8,381 nucleotides of DNA, from positions 1 to 8,381 of the forward strand of contig DAOWDI010000259.1 of the NCBI GenBank assembly GCA_030639105.1, written 5' to 3'. The position numbers were made by a program, and so were the translations under genes. The notes beneath the pieces are model-generated. The model was not told where the DNA came from. It searched no databases and saw only the letters and a program-made list of their open reading frames with translations. The stretch comes from Gammaproteobacteria bacterium. Its GTDB lineage: Bacteria; Pseudomonadota; Gammaproteobacteria; Ga0077536. Shown here piece by piece: positions 1-6,407 of this stretch (the first letter of the stretch is position 1; each line of letters starts with the position of its first letter).

Positions 1-120
1 GATGGTACGGGCACAGCGCTTTTTTACCGGCGCAGGCGCGCAAGCGAGCAAGCCACCGCCGGCGGTGGCTTGCTCGCTTGCGCGCCTGCGCCGGTAAAAA
101 AGCGCTGTGCCCGTACCATC
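1..120. repeat. Perfect 60+60 base spacerless palindrome at the left edge (probable fold-back artefact)
   Basis: Bases 1-60 are the exact reverse complement of bases 61-120, with the axis between 60 and 61 (ccaccgcc|ggcggtgg), no mismatch and no loop. The repeat runs to the window edge, so the arms may be longer. It lies inside the djlA reading frame: bases 61-120 continue the DjlA protein naturally, while 1-60 merely mirror them. A perfect natural palindrome this long is unstable in bacteria, and a coding gene folding back on itself in mid-frame is not expected. The likeliest explanation is a chimeric read or an assembly fold-back at a contig end. A hairpin telomere or a real inverted duplication is the less likely alternative. 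Confidence 0.97.
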
Positions 121-650
121 GCCTCCAATCGTTGAAAGTGCGCGGTTGAGAATCCCAAGCTTGTACTGATCATGCTCAGCAGCTTCTCTTCTTGCGGATG
201 CAGGACACCGTCGGCATAGGCGGCGTGCAGGAGGATCTCGACGAACATTTGCATCAAGCTGCGGCGTCGATGGCATTCGGATTTGAACTGCGCGATAACA
301 GCGTCGACATCGAACCCCGATCGCTTACCCTGGTTGAACAGATCCATGGCAACGCGGACCTGGGTTTGATCCAGAGACATCTGTTGCATGACCGCGCGGG
401 CCATATCAATCTCATCTTCACTGACGCGGCCATCGGCCTTGGCGACATGTCCCATGACAGAAAATACCGCGGCGAAAAAGGCACTTTGTATGCGTTCCTG
501 ATCCGGTGCGGTCCCAAACGGAGGGCTCTGGGCGCTAACCTTCACGCCGGTATCGAAACTATGCCCAACTGCCGCCCCGAGCATCGCGCCGAGCGGCCCG
601 CCCAGCATAAAACCGAATGCACCACCAACAATCTTACCCCACCAACCCAT
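24..650 (-). CDS. djlA: DjlA-type membrane-anchored J-domain co-chaperone, 3' end lost to the palindrome
   Basis: Inner-membrane DnaJ-like co-chaperone that stimulates DnaK and is linked to envelope stress responses in enterobacteria (family knowledge). The N-terminus MGWWGKIVGG plus a glycine-rich hydrophobic segment (about residues 5-30, ending GHSFD) matches the single DjlA membrane anchor. A TerB-like domain follows at about 52-178, with FFAAVFSVMGHVAKADGRV near 58-76 and a second AYADGVLHPQEE motif near 144-155. DjlA proteins then have a linker and a C-terminal J domain with HPD, at about 255-275 residues in total. Here the frame stops at 208 with no J domain. Only bases 61-650 (residues 1-196) are genuine; residues 197-208 are translated from the mirrored arm and should be discarded. 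The start at 648-650 is supported by GTGAGGAG at 660-667 on the minus strand, about 9 bases upstream. Confidence 0.88.
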   Translation of the reverse strand: MGWWGKIVGGAFGFMLGGPLGAMLGAAVGHSFDTGVKVSAQSPPFGTAPDQERIQSAFFAAVFSVMGHVAKADGRVSEDEIDMARAVMQQMSLDQTQVRVAMDLFNQGKRSGFDVDAVIAQFKSECHRRRSLMQMFVEILLHAAYADGVLHPQEEKLLSMISTSLGFSTAHFQRLEAMVRAQRFFTGAGAQASKPPPAVACSLARLRR

Positions 651-659
651 TCAGTTTTT

Positions 660-667
660 CTCCTCAC
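660..667 (-). promoter_or_regulatory. Ribosome binding site of djlA
   Basis: On the minus strand this reads GTGAGGAG, followed by 9 bases (AAAAACTGA) and the ATG. It fixes the djlA start at 650. Confidence 0.7.
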
Positions 668-811
668 AGCCGTCTATTGGCGCAGTTTAACATTACGGCA
701 CCAAGTAGTTCCGGGTACACGATTAGCACACGGGTCACTATGATCAGGGCGAACGTGATCGACATCAGTGGCGACAGTCGGTTAACCGTGCCTATCACGA
801 CCCATATGGGC

Positions 812-817
812 TAAAAT
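812..817 (+). promoter_or_regulatory. Possible -10 element directing a leaderless aldo/keto reductase transcript
   Basis: TAAAAT (five of six matches to the sigma70 -10 consensus) ends 7 bases before the ATG at 824, so transcription would begin at or next to the start codon. There is no Shine-Dalgarno sequence ahead of that ATG, which fits a leaderless message. No good -35 hexamer is visible at 16-18 bases, so this is weak. Confidence 0.22.
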
Positions 818-823
818 GGCCGA

Positions 824-1741
824 ATGTGGAAACGGCGTAACTTTCTGCAGTCTATCGCGGCGCTCACCGTTGCCGCCAGGTCGAGGCAACTGCCCGCGGT
901 AACCGCGGAGTCCGTGATAAGTCGACCGATCCCATCTACTGGGGAGCGGATCCCCGTTATCGGTATGGGTTCGTGGCTGACATTCGACTGCGCCGATGAT
1001 AGGCACGCACTCGGGATCCGCACCAAGGTTCTGGGAGAGTTTTTCACACGCGGCGGGGCCTTGATCGATTCCTCACCCATGTACGGGACCTCACAGCAGA
1101 CCATTGGGCATTGCCTCACAGCGCTGGAACGGCCGCCTGGTTTGTTCTCGGCGGCCAAGGTGTGGACGCGCGGGCGTTGGCTCGGTGAGCGCCAGATGAA
1201 GAAGTCCGCTCGACTATGGGGGATCACCGGCTTTGATCTGATGCAGGTGCATAACATGGTCGATGTCAAGACGCACCTCGAGACGCTGAGGGAATGGAAG
1301 GCGGCCAGCCGGGTGAAATATGTCGGAGTGACGATGTCCCATAGAAGCCTTGATGAAAAAGAACTGGAAAATTTGATGCGGACCGGCGTACTCGATTTCG
1401 TTCAGTTCACCTATAACATCCTCAATCGTCAAACCGAAAAGCGCTTGTTACCGCTGGCGCTCGAACGCGGGATCGCCGTGATCGCCAATCGTCCGTTTCA
1501 GCACAGTCTATTGTTCGATCGTGTGCGCGGCGTGCCCCTGCCCGAATGGGCGGCGGAGTTCGATTGCGTGAATTGGGCACAGTTTTTTCTGAAATTCATT
1601 GTTTCCCACCGCGCCGTAACCTGCGCCATTCCGGCGACATCAAAGGTCGACCACATGATCGAAAATATGGGTGCCGTCGTGGGCAGGATGCCTGATCCGC
1701 TGATGCGTAAAAGGATGATTCGGTTCTACACGCGGTTGTAG
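824..1741 (+). CDS. Tat-exported aldo/keto reductase
   Basis: NAD(P)H-dependent aldo/keto reductase family protein of 305 residues, close to the usual length of 300-320. The N-terminus KRRNFLQSIAALTVAA is a twin-arginine signal (RR at 4-5, F7, L8), with a possible signal-peptidase site after AVTA (residue 28), so the enzyme should act outside the cytoplasm in folded form. The TIM-barrel catalytic tetrad is complete: D82 and Y87 in IDSSPMYG, K112 in FSAAKVW, and H143 in LMQVHNM. Later landmarks are VKYVGVTMSH (about 154-163), VQFTYNILNR (about 183-192) and a C-terminal cofactor-binding stretch of the type IPATSKVDHMIENM. The gene diverges from djlA across a 173-base spacer, and its last 16 bases overlap a small opposing gene. 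The substrate cannot be told. The start is chosen because the Tat motif begins right after it; no ribosome binding site is visible. Confidence 0.9.
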   Translation: MWKRRNFLQSIAALTVAARSRQLPAVTAESVISRPIPSTGERIPVIGMGSWLTFDCADDRHALGIRTKVLGEFFTRGGALIDSSPMYGTSQQTIGHCLTALERPPGLFSAAKVWTRGRWLGERQMKKSARLWGITGFDLMQVHNMVDVKTHLETLREWKAASRVKYVGVTMSHRSLDEKELENLMRTGVLDFVQFTYNILNRQTEKRLLPLALERGIAVIANRPFQHSLLFDRVRGVPLPEWAAEFDCVNWAQFFLKFIVSHRAVTCAIPATSKVDHMIENMGAVVGRMPDPLMRKRMIRFYTRL

Positions 1742-1959
1742 ACCAGCATCCTGGACACCCGCGGCCCACCTTTCTCACCCGATCGACGCGCATCGCTTGC
1801 GTATCGAAACGTAGCGCTGGCGGTCAGCCAGTTCCCCTGCAATGCTTCAAGCACCGCGCCCTCCATGAGGATCATCTCAAAATCAGGATCAAGCGGCGAT
1901 TGAAGCGAGCGGGTCGATTGTGCCGTTGAATCGGCCGGTCTGTTGGCTTGCGCAGACAT
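1726..1959 (-). CDS. Small hypothetical protein, 77 residues
   Basis: I do not recognise this family. The ATG at 1957-1959 is the first possible start, because an in-frame TGA lies three codons upstream. No clear Shine-Dalgarno sequence precedes it. The protein has a polar N-terminal third (MSAQANRPADS...) and a better-structured remainder: DFEMILMEGAVLEALQGNW at about 26-44, then TASATFRYASDARRSG and a basic tail ending MLVYNRV. There is no signal peptide and no membrane segment. Its codons look ordinary for this genome (many GCG, CTG, CGC), which argues for real coding. It is tail-to-tail with the aldo/keto reductase, with 16 bases of overlap. A chance ORF cannot be excluded. Confidence 0.45.
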   Translation of the reverse strand: MSAQANRPADSTAQSTRSLQSPLDPDFEMILMEGAVLEALQGNWLTASATFRYASDARRSGEKGGPRVSRMLVYNRV

Positions 1960-2300
1960 TGCATGTCATTGATACAGCGGACACGCGGGCGCCCTTGATT
2001 GGTTTATTATGCTCGGTATCGGATCCAAAAATGAATCAACGGGCCGCAGTGGCCGATGCCGGCTAGCACATCGGGGAAAGTGGGTTCACAGTCGAGCGAA
2101 GATAATGATGAACAGGCGGTGGGAAACAGATGGCTAAACTACACTCGTTACGTCGATTTCGGTGACGGCGAGAATTATCATGCGGCCGTGCGGCGGCTGC
2201 GCCGAGATCTCACCGTACAATAGATGAGCAACCTTGATGAAAACAGGCCAACCTCCCCGACTACAAGAATCGTGCGCCGTTTAAGGAATACAGCCAAAGC
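1960..2300. other. 341-base region without a confident gene
   Basis: This lies between the head of the small minus-strand gene and the start of the endonuclease/exonuclease/phosphatase gene. It holds one possible 55-residue plus-strand ORF (2056-2223, listed separately), directly followed by an ATG opening a 30-codon frame (2224-2316) that runs into the next gene. TATTAT on the plus strand, equivalent to a minus-strand ATAATA with overlapping CATAAT (near 2005-2012), could serve as a -10 box, but no -35 is convincing on either strand. The AAGGA at 2283-2287 probably serves the gene at 2301. I see no repeats, tRNA or terminator here. Confidence 0.5.
2056..2223 (+). CDS. Possible small hypothetical protein, 55 residues
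   Basis: An ATG-initiated frame in the gap before the EEP gene. The N-terminal half is polar and acidic (SSEDNDEQ at about residues 13-20). The C-terminal half looks like a folded segment, with RWLNYTRYVDFGDGENY at about 25-41 followed by a basic helix-like AAVRRLRRDL. Codon choice resembles neighbouring genes. No Shine-Dalgarno sequence is clear; a GTG at 2080 preceded by GGGG is an alternative start. The stop TAG at 2221-2223 directly abuts another ATG (2224), the same TAGATG arrangement seen at 3024-3029 between two confident genes. I do not recognise the family. It may be a small real gene, a remnant, or chance. Confidence 0.28.
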   Translation: MPASTSGKVGSQSSEDNDEQAVGNRWLNYTRYVDFGDGENYHAAVRRLRRDLTVQ

Positions 2301-3026
2301 ATGCGCTTCCGTCTGATCACCTACAACATTCATAAAGGGATCGGCGGCGTCGATCGTCGCTACCGACCGGAAAGGATCATCGAAGCGCTGGCGCATTATG
2401 ACGCCGATGTCATCCTACTGCAGGAGGTTGACGATGGTGTGCCGCGATCGCACCATGACTGCCAGGTGGATCTGATAGGCGACGCACTTGGTATGCCGTA
2501 CCGTGCATTTCAGAGGAATGTATCGTTGACACAGGGTTATTACGGTAATGCCATGATCAGTGCGTATCCGCTCGACGAAGTACATAGCCTGGACCTGAGT
2601 GTGCCATTGAAGAAGCGCCGCCGTGCCCTTGTTGCTCGATGCGTGGTGCGTAGGGAGCACCAGCGCACCGTGCAATTAGTGAATTGTCACCTTGGTCTTG
2701 CTGGATTCGAACGGGTGATCCAATTGCGGAAGATCTTGAGTTCCAAGGCCTTAACCCATCTTCACCACACTACGCCAACGATCGTCGCCGGCGATTATAA
2801 TGACGTGTGGGGTACGCTTGGCAGGCGGGTCATGGAGCCGGCTGGCTTCACGGCAGCGAGTAAGGCGGCCAAGACATTCCCGGCCATCATGCCCGTGCGC
2901 TCGCTCGACCGTATCTATTTTAGCGGCGAACTTCGCTTCGATCATAGCTTCCCAGCCCGTAGTGACGTCGCCCGGCAGGCATCCGATCATTTGCCCGTCG
3001 TGGCCGACTTCGAGTTGACAGCATAG
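2301..3026 (+). CDS. Endonuclease/exonuclease/phosphatase (EEP) family metal-dependent hydrolase
   Basis: A 241-residue member of the DNase I/exonuclease III/sphingomyelinase fold, which hydrolyses phosphodiester bonds in nucleic acids or lipids with Mg2+. The motifs appear in the usual order: TYNIHKG (N9), LLQEVD (metal ligand E42), YYGNAMIS (N84), VNCHLGL (H130), VAGDYNDVW (D165, N167), LDRIY (D203) and the C-terminal SDHLPVVAD (D229, H230). All catalytic positions are kept. No signal peptide is visible, so it is probably cytoplasmic. Relatives of this type (the E. coli YbhP group) often sit beside phospholipid-synthesis or small membrane-protein genes; here the next gene is a membrane protein with zero spacing, which implies co-translation. 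AAGGA at 2283-2287 lies 13 bases upstream of the ATG, a little far. The substrate is not predictable from sequence. Confidence 0.9.
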   Translation: MRFRLITYNIHKGIGGVDRRYRPERIIEALAHYDADVILLQEVDDGVPRSHHDCQVDLIGDALGMPYRAFQRNVSLTQGYYGNAMISAYPLDEVHSLDLSVPLKKRRRALVARCVVRREHQRTVQLVNCHLGLAGFERVIQLRKILSSKALTHLHHTTPTIVAGDYNDVWGTLGRRVMEPAGFTAASKAAKTFPAIMPVRSLDRIYFSGELRFDHSFPARSDVARQASDHLPVVADFELTA

Positions 3027-3482
3027 ATGTTTGCTGGCGAGCAGCTGTTGAGCTGGATACATGGCAACGAGGAACTCATGTGGCGGGTGGCGGCTCTCTC
3101 GGGGGTGGCATTTCTTGCAACACTATTGCTCGTGCCTTTCATCTTGGTCCGCCTACCAAGCGATTATTTCTCCCATCGCGGTCGCCGTGAAATGCGCGCC
3201 CACTCAAGGCATCCCCTCGTTCGGGCATTTTTCGCCCTGCTGAAGAATATCCTTGGCCTCCTATTCGTTATGGCGGGAATTGTCATGCTGGTGCTGCCGG
3301 GACAGGGGATCCTGACCATTGTCGTCGGGCTCATGCTGATCAATTTTCCTGGCAAATATCGTGCGGAGCGATGGGTGGTTGGGCAGCTATCGGTGTTGCG
3401 AGCGATAAACTGGATCCGCGCGCGCGCGGATAAACCACCCATGTCGATCGATCTTGATGAGATCCGGGGCACGCACGACTAG
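3027..3482 (+). CDS. PGPGW-type small transmembrane protein
   Basis: A 151-residue inner-membrane protein of unknown function that fits the 'putative transmembrane protein (PGPGW)' family. There is a hydrophobic segment at about 20-41, a basic cytoplasmic-type stretch (SHRGRREMRAHSRH, about 49-62), then two closely spaced hydrophobic segments (about 70-89 and 94-107) joined by LPGQGIL at 90-96. That last motif is the family's Pro-Gly signature, here PGQGI rather than PGPGW. A charged C-terminal tail follows. The ATG begins at the base right after the TAG of the EEP gene, so translation is probably coupled and the two products may act together at the membrane (inference). No ribosome binding site of its own is evident. 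No T-tailed hairpin was seen in the 96 bases before the convergent hisC. Confidence 0.8.
   Translation: MFAGEQLLSWIHGNEELMWRVAALSGVAFLATLLLVPFILVRLPSDYFSHRGRREMRAHSRHPLVRAFFALLKNILGLLFVMAGIVMLVLPGQGILTIVVGLMLINFPGKYRAERWVVGQLSVLRAINWIRARADKPPMSIDLDEIRGTHD
3414..3431. repeat. 18-base palindrome with a (CG)6 core
   Basis: ATCCGCGCGCGCGCGGAT is its own reverse complement and contains twelve alternating C/G bases (3417-3428). It lies inside the membrane-protein gene and encodes part of NWIRARAD. Such tracts can adopt Z-DNA or cruciform structure under supercoiling. It may be no more than codon bias for the Arg-Ala-Arg run. Confidence 0.9.
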
Positions 3483-3578
3483 GTTGGATTTGCGGACCAT
3501 GGGCACGGGGTATCGCTGATGGAAATGATGATATCAATCAAGGAAGAGGGCGGCAGCGCGCCGGTGGTAGGACTCCCG

Positions 3579-4637
3579 TTATGCGAGGATCTCGGTGAGC
3601 GCATCGCCCAAGGCATCAACCTCGTCGTTGGTCCCGACCGTAATGCGCAGGTAGTTTTCCGTACGTGGTTGGTCGAAGTGGCGGACGAGAATTGCACGGT
3701 CACGCAGCGCCTTTGCCAGTACCGCCGCGGCGCACGTTCGATGTGCCGTGAAGACAAAATTAGCGGCCGATGGTAGGACCTCGAAATCCAATGCCTCAAG
3801 GCGGCTGGTCAATCGTTTCCGCGTCGTGATGATTTTCCGACGAGTCGCCTCAAAGTATTCCCGATCTTCGATGGCGGCAACCGCACCGGCGATGGCGAGG
3901 CGATCCAACGGATACGAATTGAAGCTGTTCTTAACCCGCTCGAGCGCTTCGATTAGCACCGGGTGGCCGAATGCATAGCCGACGCGCAGCCCCGCGAGCC
4001 CATGTGACTTCGACAGCGTCCGTACGACCAGCAGATTATCGAAGCGATCGACCAACTCCGTTGCTGATTGTGCGCCAAATGCGACATACGCTTCGTCGAT
4101 GATCACAACGGATCCGGTATTGCCCAGGAGGAATTGGGCGATCGCATTCTTCGCGATAGCTCGTCCCGTCGGTGCATTAGGGTTCGCCAAGATGATCCCG
4201 CCGTTAGCGCACTGATAATCGGCCAGGTCAATCTCAAAGTTCGCACTGAGCGGAACCGTTTCGAATGGGATCTGGAACAGTGCGCAATAGACCGGATAAA
4301 AACTGTAAGTGATATCCGGAAACAGGATCGGCTCGTCGTGCTGCAATAGCCCATTGAAAACGTGGGCGAGGACCTCATCGGAGCCATTGCCGACGAATAC
4401 TTGAGCGGGTGCTATCCCGTGGCATTCGGCGAGTGCTGCTTTGAGCACACCGGCGTCTGGATCGGGATAAAGCCGTAGGCTGTCCGAGGTTTCAGCACGG
4501 ATCGCCGCAAGCGCCTTCGACGAAGGGCCGTAAGGATTCTCGTTAGTATTGAGTTTGATGACGTCACGTTGCGCCGGTTGCTCACCCGGCACATAGGGGA
4601 TGAGCGAACGCACAAGCGGGCTCCACAGTCTAGACAT
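3579..4637 (-). CDS. hisC: Histidinol-phosphate aminotransferase
   Basis: PLP-dependent aminotransferase (class I/II fold) converting imidazole-acetol phosphate and glutamate to histidinol phosphate and 2-oxoglutarate in histidine synthesis; HisC paralogues can also transaminate aromatic precursors. It has 352 residues against 356 for E. coli HisC. Landmarks are [13 protein letters not shown] near 27-39, LYPDPD at 56-61, [10 protein letters not shown] at 81-90, NPNAPTG at 152-158 (N154 contacts PLP), IIDEAYVAF (D181, Y184), the Schiff-base lysine K210 in [16 protein letters not shown] (R218), and a substrate-binding arginine in ENYLRITVG near the C-terminus. All are intact. The gene is not in a his operon here, so it may be a second copy. 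Its ATG overlaps the stop of a small upstream ORF by 8 bases, with only a distant GGAG (4651-4654), suggesting translational coupling. Confidence 0.95.
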   Translation of the reverse strand: MSRLWSPLVRSLIPYVPGEQPAQRDVIKLNTNENPYGPSSKALAAIRAETSDSLRLYPDPDAGVLKAALAECHGIAPAQVFVGNGSDEVLAHVFNGLLQHDEPILFPDITYSFYPVYCALFQIPFETVPLSANFEIDLADYQCANGGIILANPNAPTGRAIAKNAIAQFLLGNTGSVVIIDEAYVAFGAQSATELVDRFDNLLVVRTLSKSHGLAGLRVGYAFGHPVLIEALERVKNSFNSYPLDRLAIAGAVAAIEDREYFEATRRKIITTRKRLTSRLEALDFEVLPSAANFVFTAHRTCAAAVLAKALRDRAILVRHFDQPRTENYLRITVGTNDEVDALGDALTEILA

Positions 4638-4830
4638 TGCCGCTACCGATCTCCATAGTCGTAAGCAAGCATCCGCGGCGCAAGGGGCAAAACTTCTTCA
4701 TCCGGTGCCCGCCCGTGAAGATGATCACACTCCTGTGCGCAATTATGTCGGCGGTAAGAAAGCCCTTGGGCGCGTTCATAAATGTGACGGTTGTGACACC
4801 GTCGCCTATTTTACGCTCGACAGTTCCCAT
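4630..4830 (-). CDS. Small hypothetical protein coupled to hisC, 66 residues
   Basis: I do not recognise this protein. Three things support it as a real gene. A strong AAGGAAG ribosome binding site (4837-4843, minus strand) lies exactly 6 bases before its ATG. An in-frame TGA just upstream makes the start unambiguous. Its stop overlaps the hisC start by 8 bases (ATGTCTAG), a standard coupling arrangement. The residues are mixed: an N-terminal [19 protein letters not shown] that could form beta strands, a middle [19 protein letters not shown], then a short Cys-containing basic stretch ([11 protein letters not shown]) and a GSGNV end. It is not histidine-rich, so it is not a classical his leader peptide. 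An opposing plus-strand ORF over the same bases has no comparable signals. It could be a remnant whose translation now only serves hisC. Confidence 0.42.
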   Translation of the reverse strand: MGTVERKIGDGVTTVTFMNAPKGFLTADIIAHRSVIIFTGGHRMKKFCPLRRGCLLTTMEIGSGNV

Positions 4831-4836
4831 CGATTG

Positions 4837-4843
4837 CTTCCTT
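4837..4843 (-). promoter_or_regulatory. Strong ribosome binding site before the hisC-coupled ORF
   Basis: On the minus strand it reads AAGGAAG, spaced 6 bases (CAATCG) from the ATG at 4830. It is one of the clearest Shine-Dalgarno matches in the window, and the main evidence for translation of the 66-residue ORF. Confidence 0.6.
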
Positions 4844-4872
4844 CAGCTTTTGTTCGGACCTTGTGAGCGGAT

Positions 4873-4878
4873 AGTATA
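4873..4878 (-). promoter_or_regulatory. Possible -10 box for the hisC unit
   Basis: The minus strand reads TATACT (five of six to consensus). It would place the transcription start near 4866, about 35 bases ahead of the 66-residue ORF, a sensible leader length. The hexamer 17 bases further upstream is a poor -35, so only the -10 is supported. Confidence 0.3.
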
Positions 4879-4998
4879 CGGAATTCGACCCCGCCAGCAT
4901 TCTCCGGTGAGAACTATCAATTATTTTCGCAATGGGTCGACGCAGACCTCTTGGCGAAGCCAAATCTGGTTGCAGATGGATGTGCCGAGCTAGGCATT

Positions 4999-6333
4999 TC
5001 AACCCGGTAAATATGCCGCTACGCAGCCGGCGATAAGAACCGCGATCACCGCGGCGGCCTCGATTGTGAGCGTGGCGAGCGCATAGTCGATACTGGCATA
5101 CAGCATGAACGCACAAATCGCCGAGAACATCAGCGGCAAGACTGGGTAGAAGGGTACCCTGAATTCATTCGCCGCTGTATATCCGCGGTGGCGCAGTATG
5201 AAAAGTGAAATCGAGGCGAGCAGAAAGAACGACCAGAACACGGGCGCACCGAACACAACAAGACGCTGAAAAGACTGCTCTCCGGCTGCCAGCGCAATGA
5301 TCAGGACGATGGTGATGACGCCCTGCGCCAACAAGGCATTGACCGGCGAGTGAGATCTGGCGTGCCATCGCCCCAACCACCGATAGCTCGGCCAACGTTG
5401 CCCGAAGGCATAGAAGATGCGTGAGTTGGTAAGGATCGTTGCGTTGATGTTCGCCAGACACGTCATACAGATCAATACGCTGATGAAGATTGCGCCAAAT
5501 TCACCGAGGACTGCCTCGGCAACGTCGGCGGCAGCAGAGTGCGAGGCGCCCAGGTTTGCGTGGCCGAGCGTATATTCGAACGCCAATACCACCAGCAGAT
5601 AGATCGAGGTGATGAAGATGATGCCGAGGATCAGCGCACCTACCAGATTGCGGTGTGGATCCTTGATCTCCCCGGCGATCAATACGATCACATTCCATCC
5701 CCCATAGGTATACAGTACGAGGATGAACGCGAGTTGCGGATTAAACGGATCCGGGGCCACCGTCGCCGGCGCGGCCACCTCGAGTGCTGCCGGGGAGAGG
5801 AAACCCAGCGCCACAAGTCCCAGAAGCCCCAATACTTTTGTGGCGGTCAGTAGTTTCTGCGTCGTTGTGCCGATTCGCAGGCCGAAGGCGTTCGCCGCCG
5901 TCAGACAGGTTACCGCCGCGACCGCAACAATGGAAAAATGCTCGACGCCAAGCGAGTCATGTAGGCGCGTAGCGTAACGGGCAAAAATGTAGGCGCTAGC
6001 ACCGACGCCGGACGGCTGCACGATCCAGAATGTCATCCACGCGAACAGGAACGCGAGACGCTGGCCATAGGCCTCCCGCAAATATTCGAAGTCACCGCCC
6101 GTACGGCTCAACACGGTACCCAATTCGGCATAGCACAGTGCGCCGATGAGCGCGCACAATCCCCCGATGATAAAGACCACGACCAACTCGCCCGCACTCA
6201 CCGTACTCCTGGCAATCAGCGGGGTGGCTTCATAGATACCGGCGCCAATCACGGTACCGACAATTATCGCCATCGCATCGGTTAGTCCGAGGCTGGCTAC
6301 CGGACCGGTGTCACGTTTCATCAATCTACCCAT
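4999..6333 (-). CDS. APC-superfamily amino-acid permease
   Basis: Inner-membrane secondary transporter of the amino acid-polyamine-organocation superfamily, with about 12 hydrophobic segments over roughly 444 residues. The first helix carries the unwound substrate-binding motif, seen as MAIIVGTVIGAGIYEATP just after the N-terminus. TGGDFEYLREAYG follows helix 2-3. YTYGGWNVIVLIAGEIKDPHRN in the middle is the helix 6/7 region typical of LAT-like and related members (GWN, then E-x-x-x-P-x-R-N). The C-terminus ends in a hydrophobic helix (VAAYLPG). Exact substrate is unknown; neutral or basic amino acids are likely. The frame is open to a TTG at 6393, but that extension is polar, AT-rich and overlaps regulatory-looking DNA. 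I prefer the ATG at 6333, with the ATG at 6321 as an alternative; none has a good ribosome binding site. It is 169 bases upstream of the hisC-coupled ORF on the same strand. Confidence 0.88.
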   Translation of the reverse strand: MGRLMKRDTGPVASLGLTDAMAIIVGTVIGAGIYEATPLIARSTVSAGELVVVFIIGGLCALIGALCYAELGTVLSRTGGDFEYLREAYGQRLAFLFAWMTFWIVQPSGVGASAYIFARYATRLHDSLGVEHFSIVAVAAVTCLTAANAFGLRIGTTTQKLLTATKVLGLLGLVALGFLSPAALEVAAPATVAPDPFNPQLAFILVLYTYGGWNVIVLIAGEIKDPHRNLVGALILGIIFITSIYLLVVLAFEYTLGHANLGASHSAAADVAEAVLGEFGAIFISVLICMTCLANINATILTNSRIFYAFGQRWPSYRWLGRWHARSHSPVNALLAQGVITIVLIIALAAGEQSFQRLVVFGAPVFWSFFLLASISLFILRHRGYTAANEFRVPFYPVLPLMFSAICAFMLYASIDYALATLTIEAAAVIAVLIAGCVAAYLPG

Positions 6334-6373
6334 TGGTATCGATGGAGAATGCCTTTGAATATCGGTGGTTTTA

Positions 6374-6407
6374 TTGCATGATTTTTTATGCAAATAGCGA
6401 TTGCTAT
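6374..6407. promoter_or_regulatory. Two adjacent inverted repeats, possible operator upstream of the permease
   Basis: TTGCAT (6374-6379) and ATGCAA (6388-6393) form a 6-base inverted repeat with an 8-base T-rich spacer. ATAGC (6394-6398) and GCTAT (6403-6407) form a second one with a 4-base spacer directly next to it. Dyads in an AT-rich segment 40-75 bases before a transporter start suit a regulator binding site, such as an Lrp- or LysR-like one. The matching factor is unknown and the arms are short. Confidence 0.3.

Noticed and set aside
192..743. Long plus-strand ORF of 183 codons opposite djlA
   Set aside because: It is the antisense shadow of a clear DjlA protein. Its sequence is not family-like and it runs into the intergenic region.
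4951..4977. Two small hairpins (TTGGC-GAA-GCCAA and ATCTG-GTTG-CAGAT) just after the permease stop, as a terminator
   Set aside because: Both stems are only 5 base pairs and no T run follows on the minus strand, so intrinsic termination is not supported.
4637..4993. 118-codon plus-strand ORF in the hisC upstream region
   Set aside because: It overlaps the minus-strand ORF that has the strong ribosome binding site and coupling signal, and it has no ribosome binding site or recognisable motif of its own.
5539..5977. Plus-strand ORFs of 84-104 codons opposite the permease
   Set aside because: These are shadows of a well-supported transporter; their translations are low-complexity and rich in Arg and Ala.
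6334..6393. N-terminal extension of the permease from a TTG start at 6393
   Set aside because: The extra 20 residues are polar and unlike APC N-termini, lie in the AT-rich regulatory segment and lack a ribosome binding site.
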